From NCBI GenBank assembly GCA_019308745.1, contig JAFDHO010000013.1, positions 1 to 42,383 of the forward strand: 42,383 bases of DNA. The letters run 5' to 3'. The DNA is from Deltaproteobacteria bacterium (GTDB lineage: Bacteria > Desulfobacterota > DSM-4660 > Desulfatiglandales > HGW-15). The notes under the pieces are model-generated. The model saw nothing but the letters and a program-made list of their open reading frames with translations. It had not been told where the DNA came from and did not search any database. Below, one piece after another: positions 34,094 through 41,621 of the stretch (position 1 is its first letter; every line of letters starts with the position of its first letter). Made by a program: the position numbers and the translations under genes.

Positions 34094-35256
34094 GGTGTCA
34101 CCCGGTTTATTATTTCTATAAGGGCTTCTAGTTGCGTCCCAAACTGAATTCTTGGTAGGATTGTATCAAGTTCCAGCTCGGTCGACGGTATGCCCAATCT
34201 GTTCAAGACAGGCTTTAGTTCCACAACATCCATCGGCTGCGGGCTACAAAACCTCTGATAGACAAACACGACTCCGTCTGGCCTGAAGTCCTCGATGAAT
34301 TGCTGTATAAACCTGAACCTCTTTTTCTCCCCTGTTCCAGGGACATTGTCCTTTGCAGGACAGGGGATTCTGCTGACATATCCCTTAGCGATGGCCTTGA
34401 GTTTATCAGGTTCACCCTCGGGGACCTCAAACCAGAAGTACCTGGCTGCTGTACAGGAATCAATGAAGATTAAATTCGCTCTATAGCTTAGATTTTCCAT
34501 CAAATCGAAGATTCGCAGGTCGTCACAGGCGCCTCCTGTTACCATCAGCCTGACCCCTGACGCCTCTTTCCCCGAATCGGTTTCTAGGTTCCGGACAAGC
34601 TGCTCGAGCATTTGATTGCATTCGTGCTTGTCCATGACCTGTGATGCCAGTGTCACCATTTCCACCTCCCGCCCGTTTATGGGGAGGTTATCCAGCCTCA
34701 AGAACTCCCAGAGCCGCTTGAGGAGTCTCCTATTCTGGTTGTAGACTTTGATGGCCCTCTCAAGATCGTCATCCGTAACGGTCCTTCCCGTCAACTCCTC
34801 GATGAATTCCTTGAAACCCTGAAAAGACTCCACCAGGAAATCGACAGCAGGCTTGGCTTCTATGATATGAGGGAAGGGAAGGAGAAAACTCTTTTCCTGG
34901 AACCCGGCAAACCTGACCCAGACATTGAATGCCTCGGCCATATGAATGCAACTGCTACTGTGTGCGATCAGGTCCAAGTAATCATAGGTGTGCTGAAGTC
35001 CCTGATATGCGCAATCGTGTGAAAAAGAGCAGTATGTTTCGTGCAAGTAGCTCCTTGTCATTGCCTGCGAAACGTGGGAGCCTAGGATTCTCACGGGCAT
35101 GATTCTCGCCGCATATAAGACCTCTTCGGGGACGTGGGTGCACATGTATCCGGCCAAGAGGTGCCCTTTCCTCTGGAGGAATCTGGCATATTCATGCCTA
35201 TTCTCGGTCACCTGCCGAAAATGGTTGATTATGTCCTCAGAATCCTTCTTCACCAT
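34090..35256 (-). CDS. Benzoyl-CoA reductase / 2-hydroxyacyl-CoA dehydratase subunit, BcrC/HgdB-like
   Basis: 388 residues. Conserved cysteine-bearing segments of the family are visible: AGYMCTHVPEEVLYAARIMPVR, YCSFSHDCAYQ, the SSSC segment after LDLIAHS, and near the end GVVFVYQRFCSPQPMDVVELKPVL with GIPSTELELD. These cysteines normally bind a [4Fe-4S] cluster next to the CoA substrate. The protein would pair with the BcrB-like subunit, receiving electrons from the two activator ATPases. The gene begins four bases after the BcrB-like stop. Whether it reduces an aromatic ring or dehydrates a hydroxyacyl-CoA cannot be told. Confidence 0.88.
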   Translation of the reverse strand: MVKKDSEDIINHFRQVTENRHEYARFLQRKGHLLAGYMCTHVPEEVLYAARIMPVRILGSHVSQAMTRSYLHETYCSFSHDCAYQGLQHTYDYLDLIAHSSSCIHMAEAFNVWVRFAGFQEKSFLLPFPHIIEAKPAVDFLVESFQGFKEFIEELTGRTVTDDDLERAIKVYNQNRRLLKRLWEFLRLDNLPINGREVEMVTLASQVMDKHECNQMLEQLVRNLETDSGKEASGVRLMVTGGACDDLRIFDLMENLSYRANLIFIDSCTAARYFWFEVPEGEPDKLKAIAKGYVSRIPCPAKDNVPGTGEKKRFRFIQQFIEDFRPDGVVFVYQRFCSPQPMDVVELKPVLNRLGIPSTELELDTILPRIQFGTQLEALIEIINRVTP

Positions 35257-35259
35257 TTC

Positions 35260-36576
35260 TCACGCTCTTCCTTTCCTGCGCGCTTCCATGAGACGAACCA
35301 ACAACTCGGTCTTCCGTTGAGAACCCGGCAAATCCATTTTTCGGACATCTACCTGGTCGGTATCGTATTCCACGGTGGGAATCTTGTCTCTAAAGAGCCG
35401 CTGCAATGCTATGTAACCATTCCTGAAGTCAGTCTCGCAACTACGGCTTGGGGCCAGCAAAAGGCCGTCGGCCCTGTATTCTTCTACCATGGCCGCAGCC
35501 ATCTGTTCCAGTGCCCAATAGGACCTGACGCCTTGCCAGGTAGGCCACCCCAGGGCTATCTTGACGAGCGCTCGGATGGCATCTCGTCTGGTGGACAAAT
35601 CCAGTTGGTCCACCCATTCAGGGTCAATGGGTTCCCATGACCACTTACCGTTTACAAATCCCGTGAAGTTTCCTGCCGTGCCGAAGGTGTAAATAGAAGC
35701 GACGATCTCGGCGCCGACATCCCTAAGGATCCTGGCGATTTCCGGATGCCCGTAAGTATGGGCCAGACCGAAATACACTATTCTGTAACGCTGATCTGAG
35801 ACCACACTCTGACCTGCCTCAACCATGCGCTTTACTTCATCGAACAGGGCACCGTACATACGAACGGTCTCGTCGGTAGTCCTGTCCACCATGGCCGGCG
35901 GGAAAAGCGCTATGAGCCGGCGCTCATCGAGAGGCGCGGGGGCATGTTTGTTGAGTGCACATATGTTGCCCCATAGGACCAGCACTTTGATTTCGTTCCG
36001 TGCTGCCCTGATGAACAGCTTGTCTGAAAACTCCCTTCCCGTCACTCTCTCGAGCCACCATATTCCTTCTTCCACCTGATCGCATACATACTTCACGACC
36101 CTTGGGTCCTTCTCTGCTTTTCCTCCACCGATCATGTCTATTGCATATATAGGTATGCCCCCTAAGCGTCTTGACACCTCCTGATACCATTTTGAGTGCT
36201 GGCTGCATAGATGTGTCGTCCAGATCAGATCTGGTTTGGGATATCCTTCCTTGATTGTTCTGTCTGTGATGGCTATCTTGTTCCGCACCACCTCCCCCAC
36301 AAACAGCTTCAGGTAGCTACAGGAGTGAAAGCCCAGACCTGCAGTTTCAGCTGCCAGAATATCCTTACGGCCCTCATCGGGGAAGGTCCCCGCCGTTGAT
36401 GCAGCATGAGGCTCTCCCCCAATTAGGTGTACGTCTTCACCTAAGCCCTTTAGAGGGGCCAGCACACTCCAAGTAGAGCCCATGCACCGGAGACCATCGG
36501 AAGCATACAGGTAGTTCCTGTAGCAGGTGCTCTGGTAGTTCTTGAAATCATTCCAGGTTGTTAATGTGTATGACAT
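35260..36576 (-). CDS. Benzoyl-CoA reductase / 2-hydroxyacyl-CoA dehydratase subunit, BcrB/HgdA-like
   Basis: 438 residues from ATG 36576, five bases after GGAGG; the longer TTG frame (36588) would overlap that ribosome site. Family features: a CoA-site start (LKGLGEDVHLIGGEP), FHSCSYLKLFVG, LIWTTHLCSQHSKWY followed by GGIPIYAIDM, and near the end LLLAPSRSCETDFRNGY with IPTVEYDTD. The cysteines could hold a [4Fe-4S] cluster. It is the first gene of the four-gene operon and would form the catalytic heterodimer with the BcrC-like protein. Confidence 0.87.
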   Translation of the reverse strand: MSYTLTTWNDFKNYQSTCYRNYLYASDGLRCMGSTWSVLAPLKGLGEDVHLIGGEPHAASTAGTFPDEGRKDILAAETAGLGFHSCSYLKLFVGEVVRNKIAITDRTIKEGYPKPDLIWTTHLCSQHSKWYQEVSRRLGGIPIYAIDMIGGGKAEKDPRVVKYVCDQVEEGIWWLERVTGREFSDKLFIRAARNEIKVLVLWGNICALNKHAPAPLDERRLIALFPPAMVDRTTDETVRMYGALFDEVKRMVEAGQSVVSDQRYRIVYFGLAHTYGHPEIARILRDVGAEIVASIYTFGTAGNFTGFVNGKWSWEPIDPEWVDQLDLSTRRDAIRALVKIALGWPTWQGVRSYWALEQMAAAMVEEYRADGLLLAPSRSCETDFRNGYIALQRLFRDKIPTVEYDTDQVDVRKMDLPGSQRKTELLVRLMEARRKGRA

Positions 36577-36617
36577 TTCAACCTCCAATCTTGCATTCCG
36601 GGCCCGGAGGAGCGGGG

Positions 36618-36676
36618 CTTCAGTTGGTTATAGAAACCCACGCCCTGTGGGCGTGGGTTTCTATAACCAACTGAAG
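36618..36676. repeat. Perfect palindrome: 28-base arms, 3-base loop
   Basis: Left arm 36618-36645 and right arm 36649-36676 are exact reverse complements, with loop TGT. The centre is CCCACGCCC-TGT-GGGCGTGGG and the outer part CTTCAGTTGG...CCAACTGAAG. It starts three bases after the sirtuin stop, ahead of the BcrB-like gene. As RNA it would form a very stable hairpin, but no T-run follows. The centre resembles hairpins at IS200/IS605-type ends. Confidence 0.9.
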
Positions 36677-36678
36677 AT

Positions 36679-37443
36679 TCAGGCAGGAGTATCTCCGGTG
36701 CCTGCCAGTCTCTTCACTTCCAGTACCAGCGTTTCAATGACCTCCCCTGCCTCCCCCTGTAGGAAAACATCGGTCAGGCTGCTCGTCAGGTGTGTCCTCT
36801 CTTTGTTGATCTCGATTATCCTGGCCCCGCTCCTCTTGGCTAGGCCCGGAATCGTATTGGCGGGAGAGACGACAGCGGATGTCCCCACTACCAAAAGGGC
36901 CTGGGCCATTGAAGCGAGCTGAAAGGACCTGTTCATGGGTTCGGGCGGTATGGCTTCTCCAAAGAAGACCACATCAGGTTTCAGTATCTGCCTGCATTCG
37001 CATCTGGGGGGAAACTCCCCTTCTCTTTTCTCGTCGGCGCGGTATCTCTTGCCACACCCCAGGCAGGACAGAGTGCTGGAATTTCCGTGATACTCTATGA
37101 CATTCTTGGAACCACCGGCCTGGTGAAGATTGTCAACGTTTTGAGTTATGATCGCATGCAAGAATCCCATCTTCTCCAACTCCCCCATACCCCTATGTGC
37201 CTTGTTTGGCCTGGCCTTAATCACAAGTGCTTCCATCTCCTTGAGCATATCCCAGACCTTCTCTGGATTGCTCCTGAAGGCATCTATGGTGGCATATTCG
37301 GCAGGATCAAATCTCGACCACAGACCCCCGGCACTCCTGAAATCAGGAATACCCGACTCTACTGAAACCCCGGCACCCGTTAGGGCAATGGTCATTCTGG
37401 AGGCATATACTATGGACGCCGCTTCTCTGATCAGTTCTTCCAT
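36679..37443 (-). CDS. Sirtuin-type NAD-dependent protein deacylase
   Basis: 254 residues with the full sirtuin set: TGAGVSVESGIPDFR (NAD loop), ITQNVDNLHQAGG, EYHGNSS with the catalytic His, a zinc site (CLGCGKRY and CECRQ), KPDVVFFGE, and VVGTSAVVSPA. It removes acetyl or other acyl groups from lysines using NAD+. The start lies six bases after the stop of the CooT-like gene. Its place beside an acyl-CoA-type operon raises the idea that it removes acyl-lysine modifications formed by reactive acyl-CoAs, an inference from context. Confidence 0.93.
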   Translation of the reverse strand: MEELIREAASIVYASRMTIALTGAGVSVESGIPDFRSAGGLWSRFDPAEYATIDAFRSNPEKVWDMLKEMEALVIKARPNKAHRGMGELEKMGFLHAIITQNVDNLHQAGGSKNVIEYHGNSSTLSCLGCGKRYRADEKREGEFPPRCECRQILKPDVVFFGEAIPPEPMNRSFQLASMAQALLVVGTSAVVSPANTIPGLAKRSGARIIEINKERTHLTSSLTDVFLQGEAGEVIETLVLEVKRLAGTGDTPA

Positions 37444-37449
37444 GTCATA

Positions 37450-37641
37450 TCATTCAAGGGGCATCAGGAGGATCTTTCTTTCCGGGTTGCTGTAACTCAA
37501 GACTTTCGCCTTGAGCATCTTCTGCTCACCAAAGATATTGACCATCTTGATCTCTTCTCCCTCCACCACCAGTTCGTCAACGCTTTCCAAGACCTTTTCT
37601 TCTTTTCCGTCCTTCAGGACATAGGCATGGGCTTCACACAT
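37450..37641 (-). CDS. CooT-family small (putative nickel-binding) protein
   Basis: 63 residues. The form is that of CooT proteins: MCEAHAYVL at the start, where the N-terminal Met-Cys is the characteristic metal site, and the mid-segment VNIFGEQKMLKAKVLSYS ending ILLMPLE. CooT in carbon monoxide dehydrogenase systems binds Ni2+ during CODH maturation. No CODH gene is here. GGAG precedes the ATG. It is flanked by the His-rich small protein and the sirtuin, 14 and 6 bases away. Confidence 0.78.
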   Translation of the reverse strand: MCEAHAYVLKDGKEEKVLESVDELVVEGEEIKMVNIFGEQKMLKAKVLSYSNPERKILLMPLE

Positions 37642-37655
37642 CTCTCAAATCTCCT

Positions 37656-37862
37656 CTAAACGTTGCTCAAGGAATTGAGGGCCTTCTTCATGAGTTCATT
37701 GGTCTTTGCAGTCAAGGCAGCCACCTGCCTTATGTATTCGGCACTTTCCTTTCTTCCAGCCGCCTCAAGGTCTGCGGCAAACTCCTCGTAGTCCTCAAGG
37801 TGATGGGAATTGTGCTCCATCCAGTGCTCCAGTCGAATCTTCGCCTTCTCTATCATATCCAT
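37656..37862 (-). CDS. Small His-rich helical protein, unknown function
   Basis: 68 residues, mostly helix: KIRLEHWMEHNSHHLEDYEEF with four histidines and acidic residues that could bind metal, then EYIRQVAALTAKTNELMKKAL. I do not recognise a family by name, though such proteins do occur beside CooT-like genes, and a metal-related role is plausible. AGAGGG lies before the ATG. It is the first gene of the CooT-sirtuin unit. Confidence 0.7.
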   Translation of the reverse strand: MDMIEKAKIRLEHWMEHNSHHLEDYEEFAADLEAAGRKESAEYIRQVAALTAKTNELMKKALNSLSNV

Positions 37863-38084
37863 GGTGAATGACCCTCTAACAATATTGATAGGAAATCAGC
37901 CAAAAGGATTTCATCAATCCTACCGCCTCTTGTTTCGCAACGGTCGCGCCGCGAACCTTGGAAGAGGGGCTGTGCATATGTTCCATATCAGATTTCCTTT
38001 AATACCACAAGGCACCTTGCACCGAAAATCGATTCTCATTAACTCCCCTAATTCCTTATTATGATATCTGAATTAATTTAAGGA

Positions 38085-38113
38085 TTGACTATCTTGTTAT
38101 ATCAGAATACACT
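38085..38113 (+). promoter_or_regulatory. Promoter of the response-regulator gene
   Basis: TTGACT (38085-38090), a 17-base spacer, and TACACT (38108-38113), placing the start near 38120 and the ATG at 38146. The gap 37863-38145 holds no gene; a promoter for the minus-strand CooT unit must lie in it but none stood out. Confidence 0.6.
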
Positions 38114-38145
38114 CTTTCGTAAATCCTTCCCGAGGGTGGAAGAAC

Positions 38146-38670
38146 ATGTCCGATGAAGACATCCTGAAGGACAAGAAGATACTGATCGTTGATGACGAAC
38201 AGGATATTCTTGAAACCCTTGAAGACCTCTTAGACATGTGTCTCATTGACAGTGCTCCCAGCTTTGAAACCGGCAAGAAATTCCTGGAGAAGAACGCCTA
38301 CGATGCAGCCATCTTTGACATCATGGGTGTGAAGGGCTACGACCTGCTCAAATTGGCCACCCAAAGGGACGTCCCGGTCATTATGCTCACTGCCCACGCC
38401 CTTGGCCCGGATCACCTTGTCAAGTCCATCAAAGAGGGAGCCCACTCCTATGTCCCCAAGGATAAGATCCTGGAAATAGAATCTATACTCAGGGATCTTA
38501 TTCTTGCCCATGAAAAGGGGATTGACAAACACGGCCAGTGGTTTGCCAGGCTGAAGCCCTTTTTCGACAGGAAATTCGGTCCCAACTGGCGCGATAAGGA
38601 CCGGGAGTTCTGGGACGAGTTCGACAGGAAACGCCTCGTGAAGAAGGAAGAACTCCAGGACATGCTCTAG
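38146..38670 (+). CDS. Response regulator with a short atypical C-terminal extension
   Basis: 174 residues. A receiver domain (about 8-125) with ILIVDDEQD, the phospho-acceptor Asp in IFDIMG (about 58), the T in MLTAHA and the conserved Lys in YVPKDK. The C-terminus is not a DNA-binding domain: about 50 charged, aromatic residues (HGQWFARLKPFFDRKFGPNW...EFWDEFDRK) of no known fold to me. It may bind a partner protein. It converges with the sensor kinase at 38685-39425, 14 bases away, a plausible partner. Confidence 0.85.
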   Translation: MSDEDILKDKKILIVDDEQDILETLEDLLDMCLIDSAPSFETGKKFLEKNAYDAAIFDIMGVKGYDLLKLATQRDVPVIMLTAHALGPDHLVKSIKEGAHSYVPKDKILEIESILRDLILAHEKGIDKHGQWFARLKPFFDRKFGPNWRDKDREFWDEFDRKRLVKKEELQDML

Positions 38671-38684
38671 AGGTTTATGTCCCC

Positions 38685-39425
38685 CTATTCGGGGAGTATC
38701 ACGGAGAAGGTCGCTCCCCTGCCCACATCACTCTCGAGGATCAGTTCCCCCCCCATGTCTTCCACCAAAACCATGACGCCGGCCAGACCAAGACCATGAC
38801 CCCTTACACAGTGATTCTCATGCATGTCCATCTGGAAATAGCATTCGAAGATCTTCTTGTGGAAATCCGCAGGTATCCCCTCCCCATCGTCTTTCACAGT
38901 CAAGGTGAGGGAACCGTCTTCCCGGGCAATTCTCACATCCACCTGTTGCTTCCTGTACTTGAGGGCATTGCTCAGGAGATTTCGAGCGATCTGTCTCAGC
39001 TTGTTTTCATCCATGCAAACCTGCCCTCCCCACAAACCCTCATCCATATGGAGGAGAACTTTCTTGGGTGACAAGGCACTCCTTAGCTCGACAAGGCTTG
39101 CACACCCCCTCACCTTTTCCGCGACCTCATGGTCGGTCAAGTCAAAGACCTCTACAAGGGTCCGCTTTACAAATTCCGAGAGACGAAAGGTCGTCCTGTT
39201 AATAATGCCCTCACTGGACCTGCCGAGTTCTAAGGCATCGTTTACCAGGGAGCGCGTTATCATGGTGTTCCGCAAGATCCTCCGAAGCACCTTCAATTGT
39301 CTGTCGGTAAGAGGCCCATATTTCTCCGGCTTCTGGATCAAAGCAGTGACTCCCGCCTCTATGACGGCCAGCGGGACCTTGAGGTCGTGGACAAGAAAAT
39401 CAAATTTGATCCTTTGCTTATGCAT
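38685..39425 (-). CDS. Soluble histidine kinase without a sensor domain
   Basis: 246 residues. HisKA with the phosphorylatable His in FLVHDLKVPLAVIE (about residue 13), then HATPase: N-box RNLLSNALKYRK, G1 DDGEGIP, F-box KIFECYFQ, G2 RGHGLGLAG, and GRGATFSVILPE at the end. There is no membrane segment or sensor domain, so input must come from another protein or through dimer partners. Between the HisKA and HATPase parts lies a possible extra segment of about 50 residues. It converges with the response regulator at 38146. Confidence 0.88.
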   Translation of the reverse strand: MHKQRIKFDFLVHDLKVPLAVIEAGVTALIQKPEKYGPLTDRQLKVLRRILRNTMITRSLVNDALELGRSSEGIINRTTFRLSEFVKRTLVEVFDLTDHEVAEKVRGCASLVELRSALSPKKVLLHMDEGLWGGQVCMDENKLRQIARNLLSNALKYRKQQVDVRIAREDGSLTLTVKDDGEGIPADFHKKIFECYFQMDMHENHCVRGHGLGLAGVMVLVEDMGGELILESDVGRGATFSVILPE

Positions 39426-39543
39426 TCCATTCCCCTAAACCTAGTGGTTTCCTTCCAGTGTCTTGATCACGCGGGCCCTAAGCCGCTTCTTCAGAAAGAT
39501 CTTTCTTCCCTTTTGTTAGGACCCATGGGTGCCAGGGAGAGTT

Positions 39544-40398
39544 TCAGGAAAAGACGATCCCTACATATCCCACAAAGCTGTCGTCCGGCCTCACGTCATA
39601 ACTCGTGTAGTAATCTAATTTGTATCCTTTGGTTGCGCCTAGTCTTCTTGCAGCCTCGATCGCAGTTGCTGCAGCCCCCGAACAACAGGCGTTCAGGCTC
39701 TTGAGCGATTCCCGTATAACCCCCTGGGCATCCATCTTCAACATCAGATCAACGACCTTCTTGTCATTCTCGTTCTTTACCCACTCCACGGCTTTCCTGC
39801 CGCTCCCCTTCGGGGAGTAGCCGTAGTTGTACCCGTAATGAGTGAGATCTGTGGAGCCCAATACGATTATATTCTTTCCCAGCGAGCCGGCCAGCTCAAC
39901 GACTCGGGTACCTATCGCCAGGGAGTCTGCTGCGGGCGGTACGCCAAGGGGAAGAACCCTGACCTCGGGGAAAAAGTACTTGATAAATGGCAATTGGAGT
40001 TCAATGGTATTGTCGGGCTCGTAACGGGTGGGACTCTCCAGGTTGAACTTGAATTCTCCTACCAATCCGTCTGCCAGATCTCTATCGATCTCCAAGTCGC
40101 CAAGGGGGGTCGCCCACATCCCCTCACTCATGATATAGTTTCCGCTGCCCGGGTGGAGGTGCCTTCCAATGACTACGACGGTATCCGTTTTGGTTCGGGC
40201 TCGGAGACATCGCACCACATTGCAGGCAATACTACCGGAATAGAACCATCCCGCGTGTGGGACTATGCCGCCCACGGGGTCCCTGTCCGAGGAAGGGCAC
40301 GGGAGGCCCCTCTCACAGAACTCCTCTATGGCTTGGCGACAGTCATCGGCCCTGCCAGGGTACCAGCTCCCGGCGAAATCGGCTTTCCTTACCGCCAT
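39544..40398 (-). CDS. MEMO-family protein (AmmeMemoRadiSam system protein B)
   Basis: 284 residues. Metal-site residues of the MEMO1/COG1355 family are visible: GIVPHAGWFYSG (His ~48), VVIGRHLHPGSGN (His ~80-82), VLGSTDLTHYG (Asp, His) and SLNACCSGAA (Cys). In many archaea and bacteria it occurs with an AMMECR1 domain and an AmrS radical SAM protein; neither is adjacent here. The PflX-like gene at 21403 is of a different subgroup. Function in bacteria is not established. Confidence 0.9.
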   Translation of the reverse strand: MAVRKADFAGSWYPGRADDCRQAIEEFCERGLPCPSSDRDPVGGIVPHAGWFYSGSIACNVVRCLRARTKTDTVVVIGRHLHPGSGNYIMSEGMWATPLGDLEIDRDLADGLVGEFKFNLESPTRYEPDNTIELQLPFIKYFFPEVRVLPLGVPPAADSLAIGTRVVELAGSLGKNIIVLGSTDLTHYGYNYGYSPKGSGRKAVEWVKNENDKKVVDLMLKMDAQGVIRESLKSLNACCSGAAATAIEAARRLGATKGYKLDYYTSYDVRPDDSFVGYVGIVFS

Positions 40399-40463
40399 GT
40401 ATCTCCCTCCTTCCTATCGGGGCCTATGGCACCGGGGTCACCCCTGACATCCTGGAGCCCTGC

Positions 40464-40679
40464 TCACCTTCCCTTGACAAAGGATGTAGGGAGAGAGTTT
40501 ACCCGCCTTCGCCGGAATACCTTGCAGCTTGCAGCAGGGAGCTTCATGGAATGTGGGCCCAGGCCCCCTTCCAGCAATTGGGAAACGATCTCCCCAGCGA
40601 CGGGCCCCCGTTGATATGAATGGACCTTTCCCTGATAGCCTATCAGCCGCCCATCGGCCTCTATCCACGGAATCCTCAC
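40464..40679 (-). CDS. Small basic protein preceded by a CPRC pair; hypothetical
   Basis: 72 residues from GTG 40679, the first usual start. In the same frame just upstream is FRKCPRCA, a zinc-ribbon-like beginning, so a non-standard start (ATA/ATT near 40700) could give about 78 residues. The rest contains RIPWIEADGRLIGYQGKV and ends VFRRRRVNSL. A promoter lies just before it and codon use is reasonable, but no family is recognised. It precedes the MEMO gene by 65 bases. Confidence 0.4.
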   Translation of the reverse strand: MRIPWIEADGRLIGYQGKVHSYQRGPVAGEIVSQLLEGGLGPHSMKLPAASCKVFRRRRVNSLPTSFVKGR

Positions 40680-40707
40680 CGCACATCGAGGGCACTTTCG
40701 AAATATT

Positions 40708-40735
40708 ACTATATATTATTTTCCCCGTTTGTGAA
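40708..40735 (-). promoter_or_regulatory. Promoter for the small CPRC ORF and MEMO gene
   Basis: On the minus strand TTCACA (plus 40730-40735), a 16-base spacer, and TATAGT (plus 40708-40713). Transcription would start near 40701 and run into the small ORF and then MEMO. Confidence 0.55.
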
Positions 40736-40886
40736 ATAATGAAAATAGTATCAGAGAACTTCAATCCCTGGCAAGTGCTGGGATGCCCGTGAACCACAAT
40801 AGCTGGCCGATGGTTATCCGGGTGGCAGACACTTGGCGCGTTGCCGGATTGAAATGCATGAAGATTGAGGAGAGCAGAGAGAAGAC

Positions 40887-41564
40887 ATGGGCATCGACAC
40901 ACTTCTCAAAATAGGCATCTGGGCAGTGCCCGTCTTGTTTTCTATCGTCATACACGAGGTCTCCCACGGCTGGGTGGCCCATAGACTTGGTGACAGGACC
41001 GCCAAATCAATGGGACGTCTAACCCTCAATCCTGTCCCCCACATAGATCCAGTGGGGACAATTATCTTGCCACTCATCATGATCATAATGGGAGGGCCGG
41101 TCTTTGGGTGGGCAAAACCGGTCCCCTTCAATCCCTATCAGTTCAGGCAAGACGTGGACATCAAGAGGGGCACCATGCTCGTTGCCCTGTCCGGCCCCCT
41201 GTCAAACTTCACGATTGCTTTCGGGGCCTCATTTCTGTTCATCTTTGCCCAGAAGTTTCTTTCCTGGTTACCAGCCCTATTGTATATCTCCCTTCTGCAA
41301 TTGGCTCAGGCCCTCATTTTCATCAATCTCATTCTTGGTTCCTTCAATCTCATCCCTATCCCTCCCCTCGACGGGAGCAAGGTCATCATGGGACTCCTGC
41401 CCGATAAGCTTGTCCCCCATTACCTGATGCTGGAGCGCTATGGTTTCCTTATCATCGTAATTCTGCTTGCGACCGGGGCATTCTCCGGGATCATCATGGG
41501 GCCGGTGAGGTTCCTTTACAAGGTCTTCACCATCATCCCGGCATTCCTGGCCAATCTGGTCTAG
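40887..41564 (+). CDS. Site-2-type membrane metalloprotease (M50 family)
   Basis: 225 residues, mostly membrane helices. The zinc motif HEVSH is in the first helix (about 23-27), and the third ligand region is NLIPIPPLDGSKV (Asp ~170). LNPVPHIDPVGTIILP follows the first helix. This is the short, PDZ-free group common in bacteria. It would cut substrates inside the membrane; targets are unknown. GAGAG-rich sequence lies before the ATG. The gene is divergent from the CPRC ORF and MEMO. Confidence 0.93.
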   Translation: MGIDTLLKIGIWAVPVLFSIVIHEVSHGWVAHRLGDRTAKSMGRLTLNPVPHIDPVGTIILPLIMIIMGGPVFGWAKPVPFNPYQFRQDVDIKRGTMLVALSGPLSNFTIAFGASFLFIFAQKFLSWLPALLYISLLQLAQALIFINLILGSFNLIPIPPLDGSKVIMGLLPDKLVPHYLMLERYGFLIIVILLATGAFSGIIMGPVRFLYKVFTIIPAFLANLV

Positions 41565-41592
41565 ATGGAATCCCTCTTCCCATAAAACAAAA

Positions 41593-41621
41593 GGCAGAGC
41601 CTCCATTTCCTTGGCTCTGCC
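41593..41621 (-). terminator. Hairpin terminator, best read leftward
   Basis: Perfect 9-base arms GGCAGAGCC (41593-41601) and GGCTCTGCC (41613-41621) with an 11-base loop. On the minus strand it is followed by TTTTGTTTTATG, a reasonable T-tract. On the plus strand it comes 28 bases after the protease stop but lacks a T-run. Confidence 0.6.
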
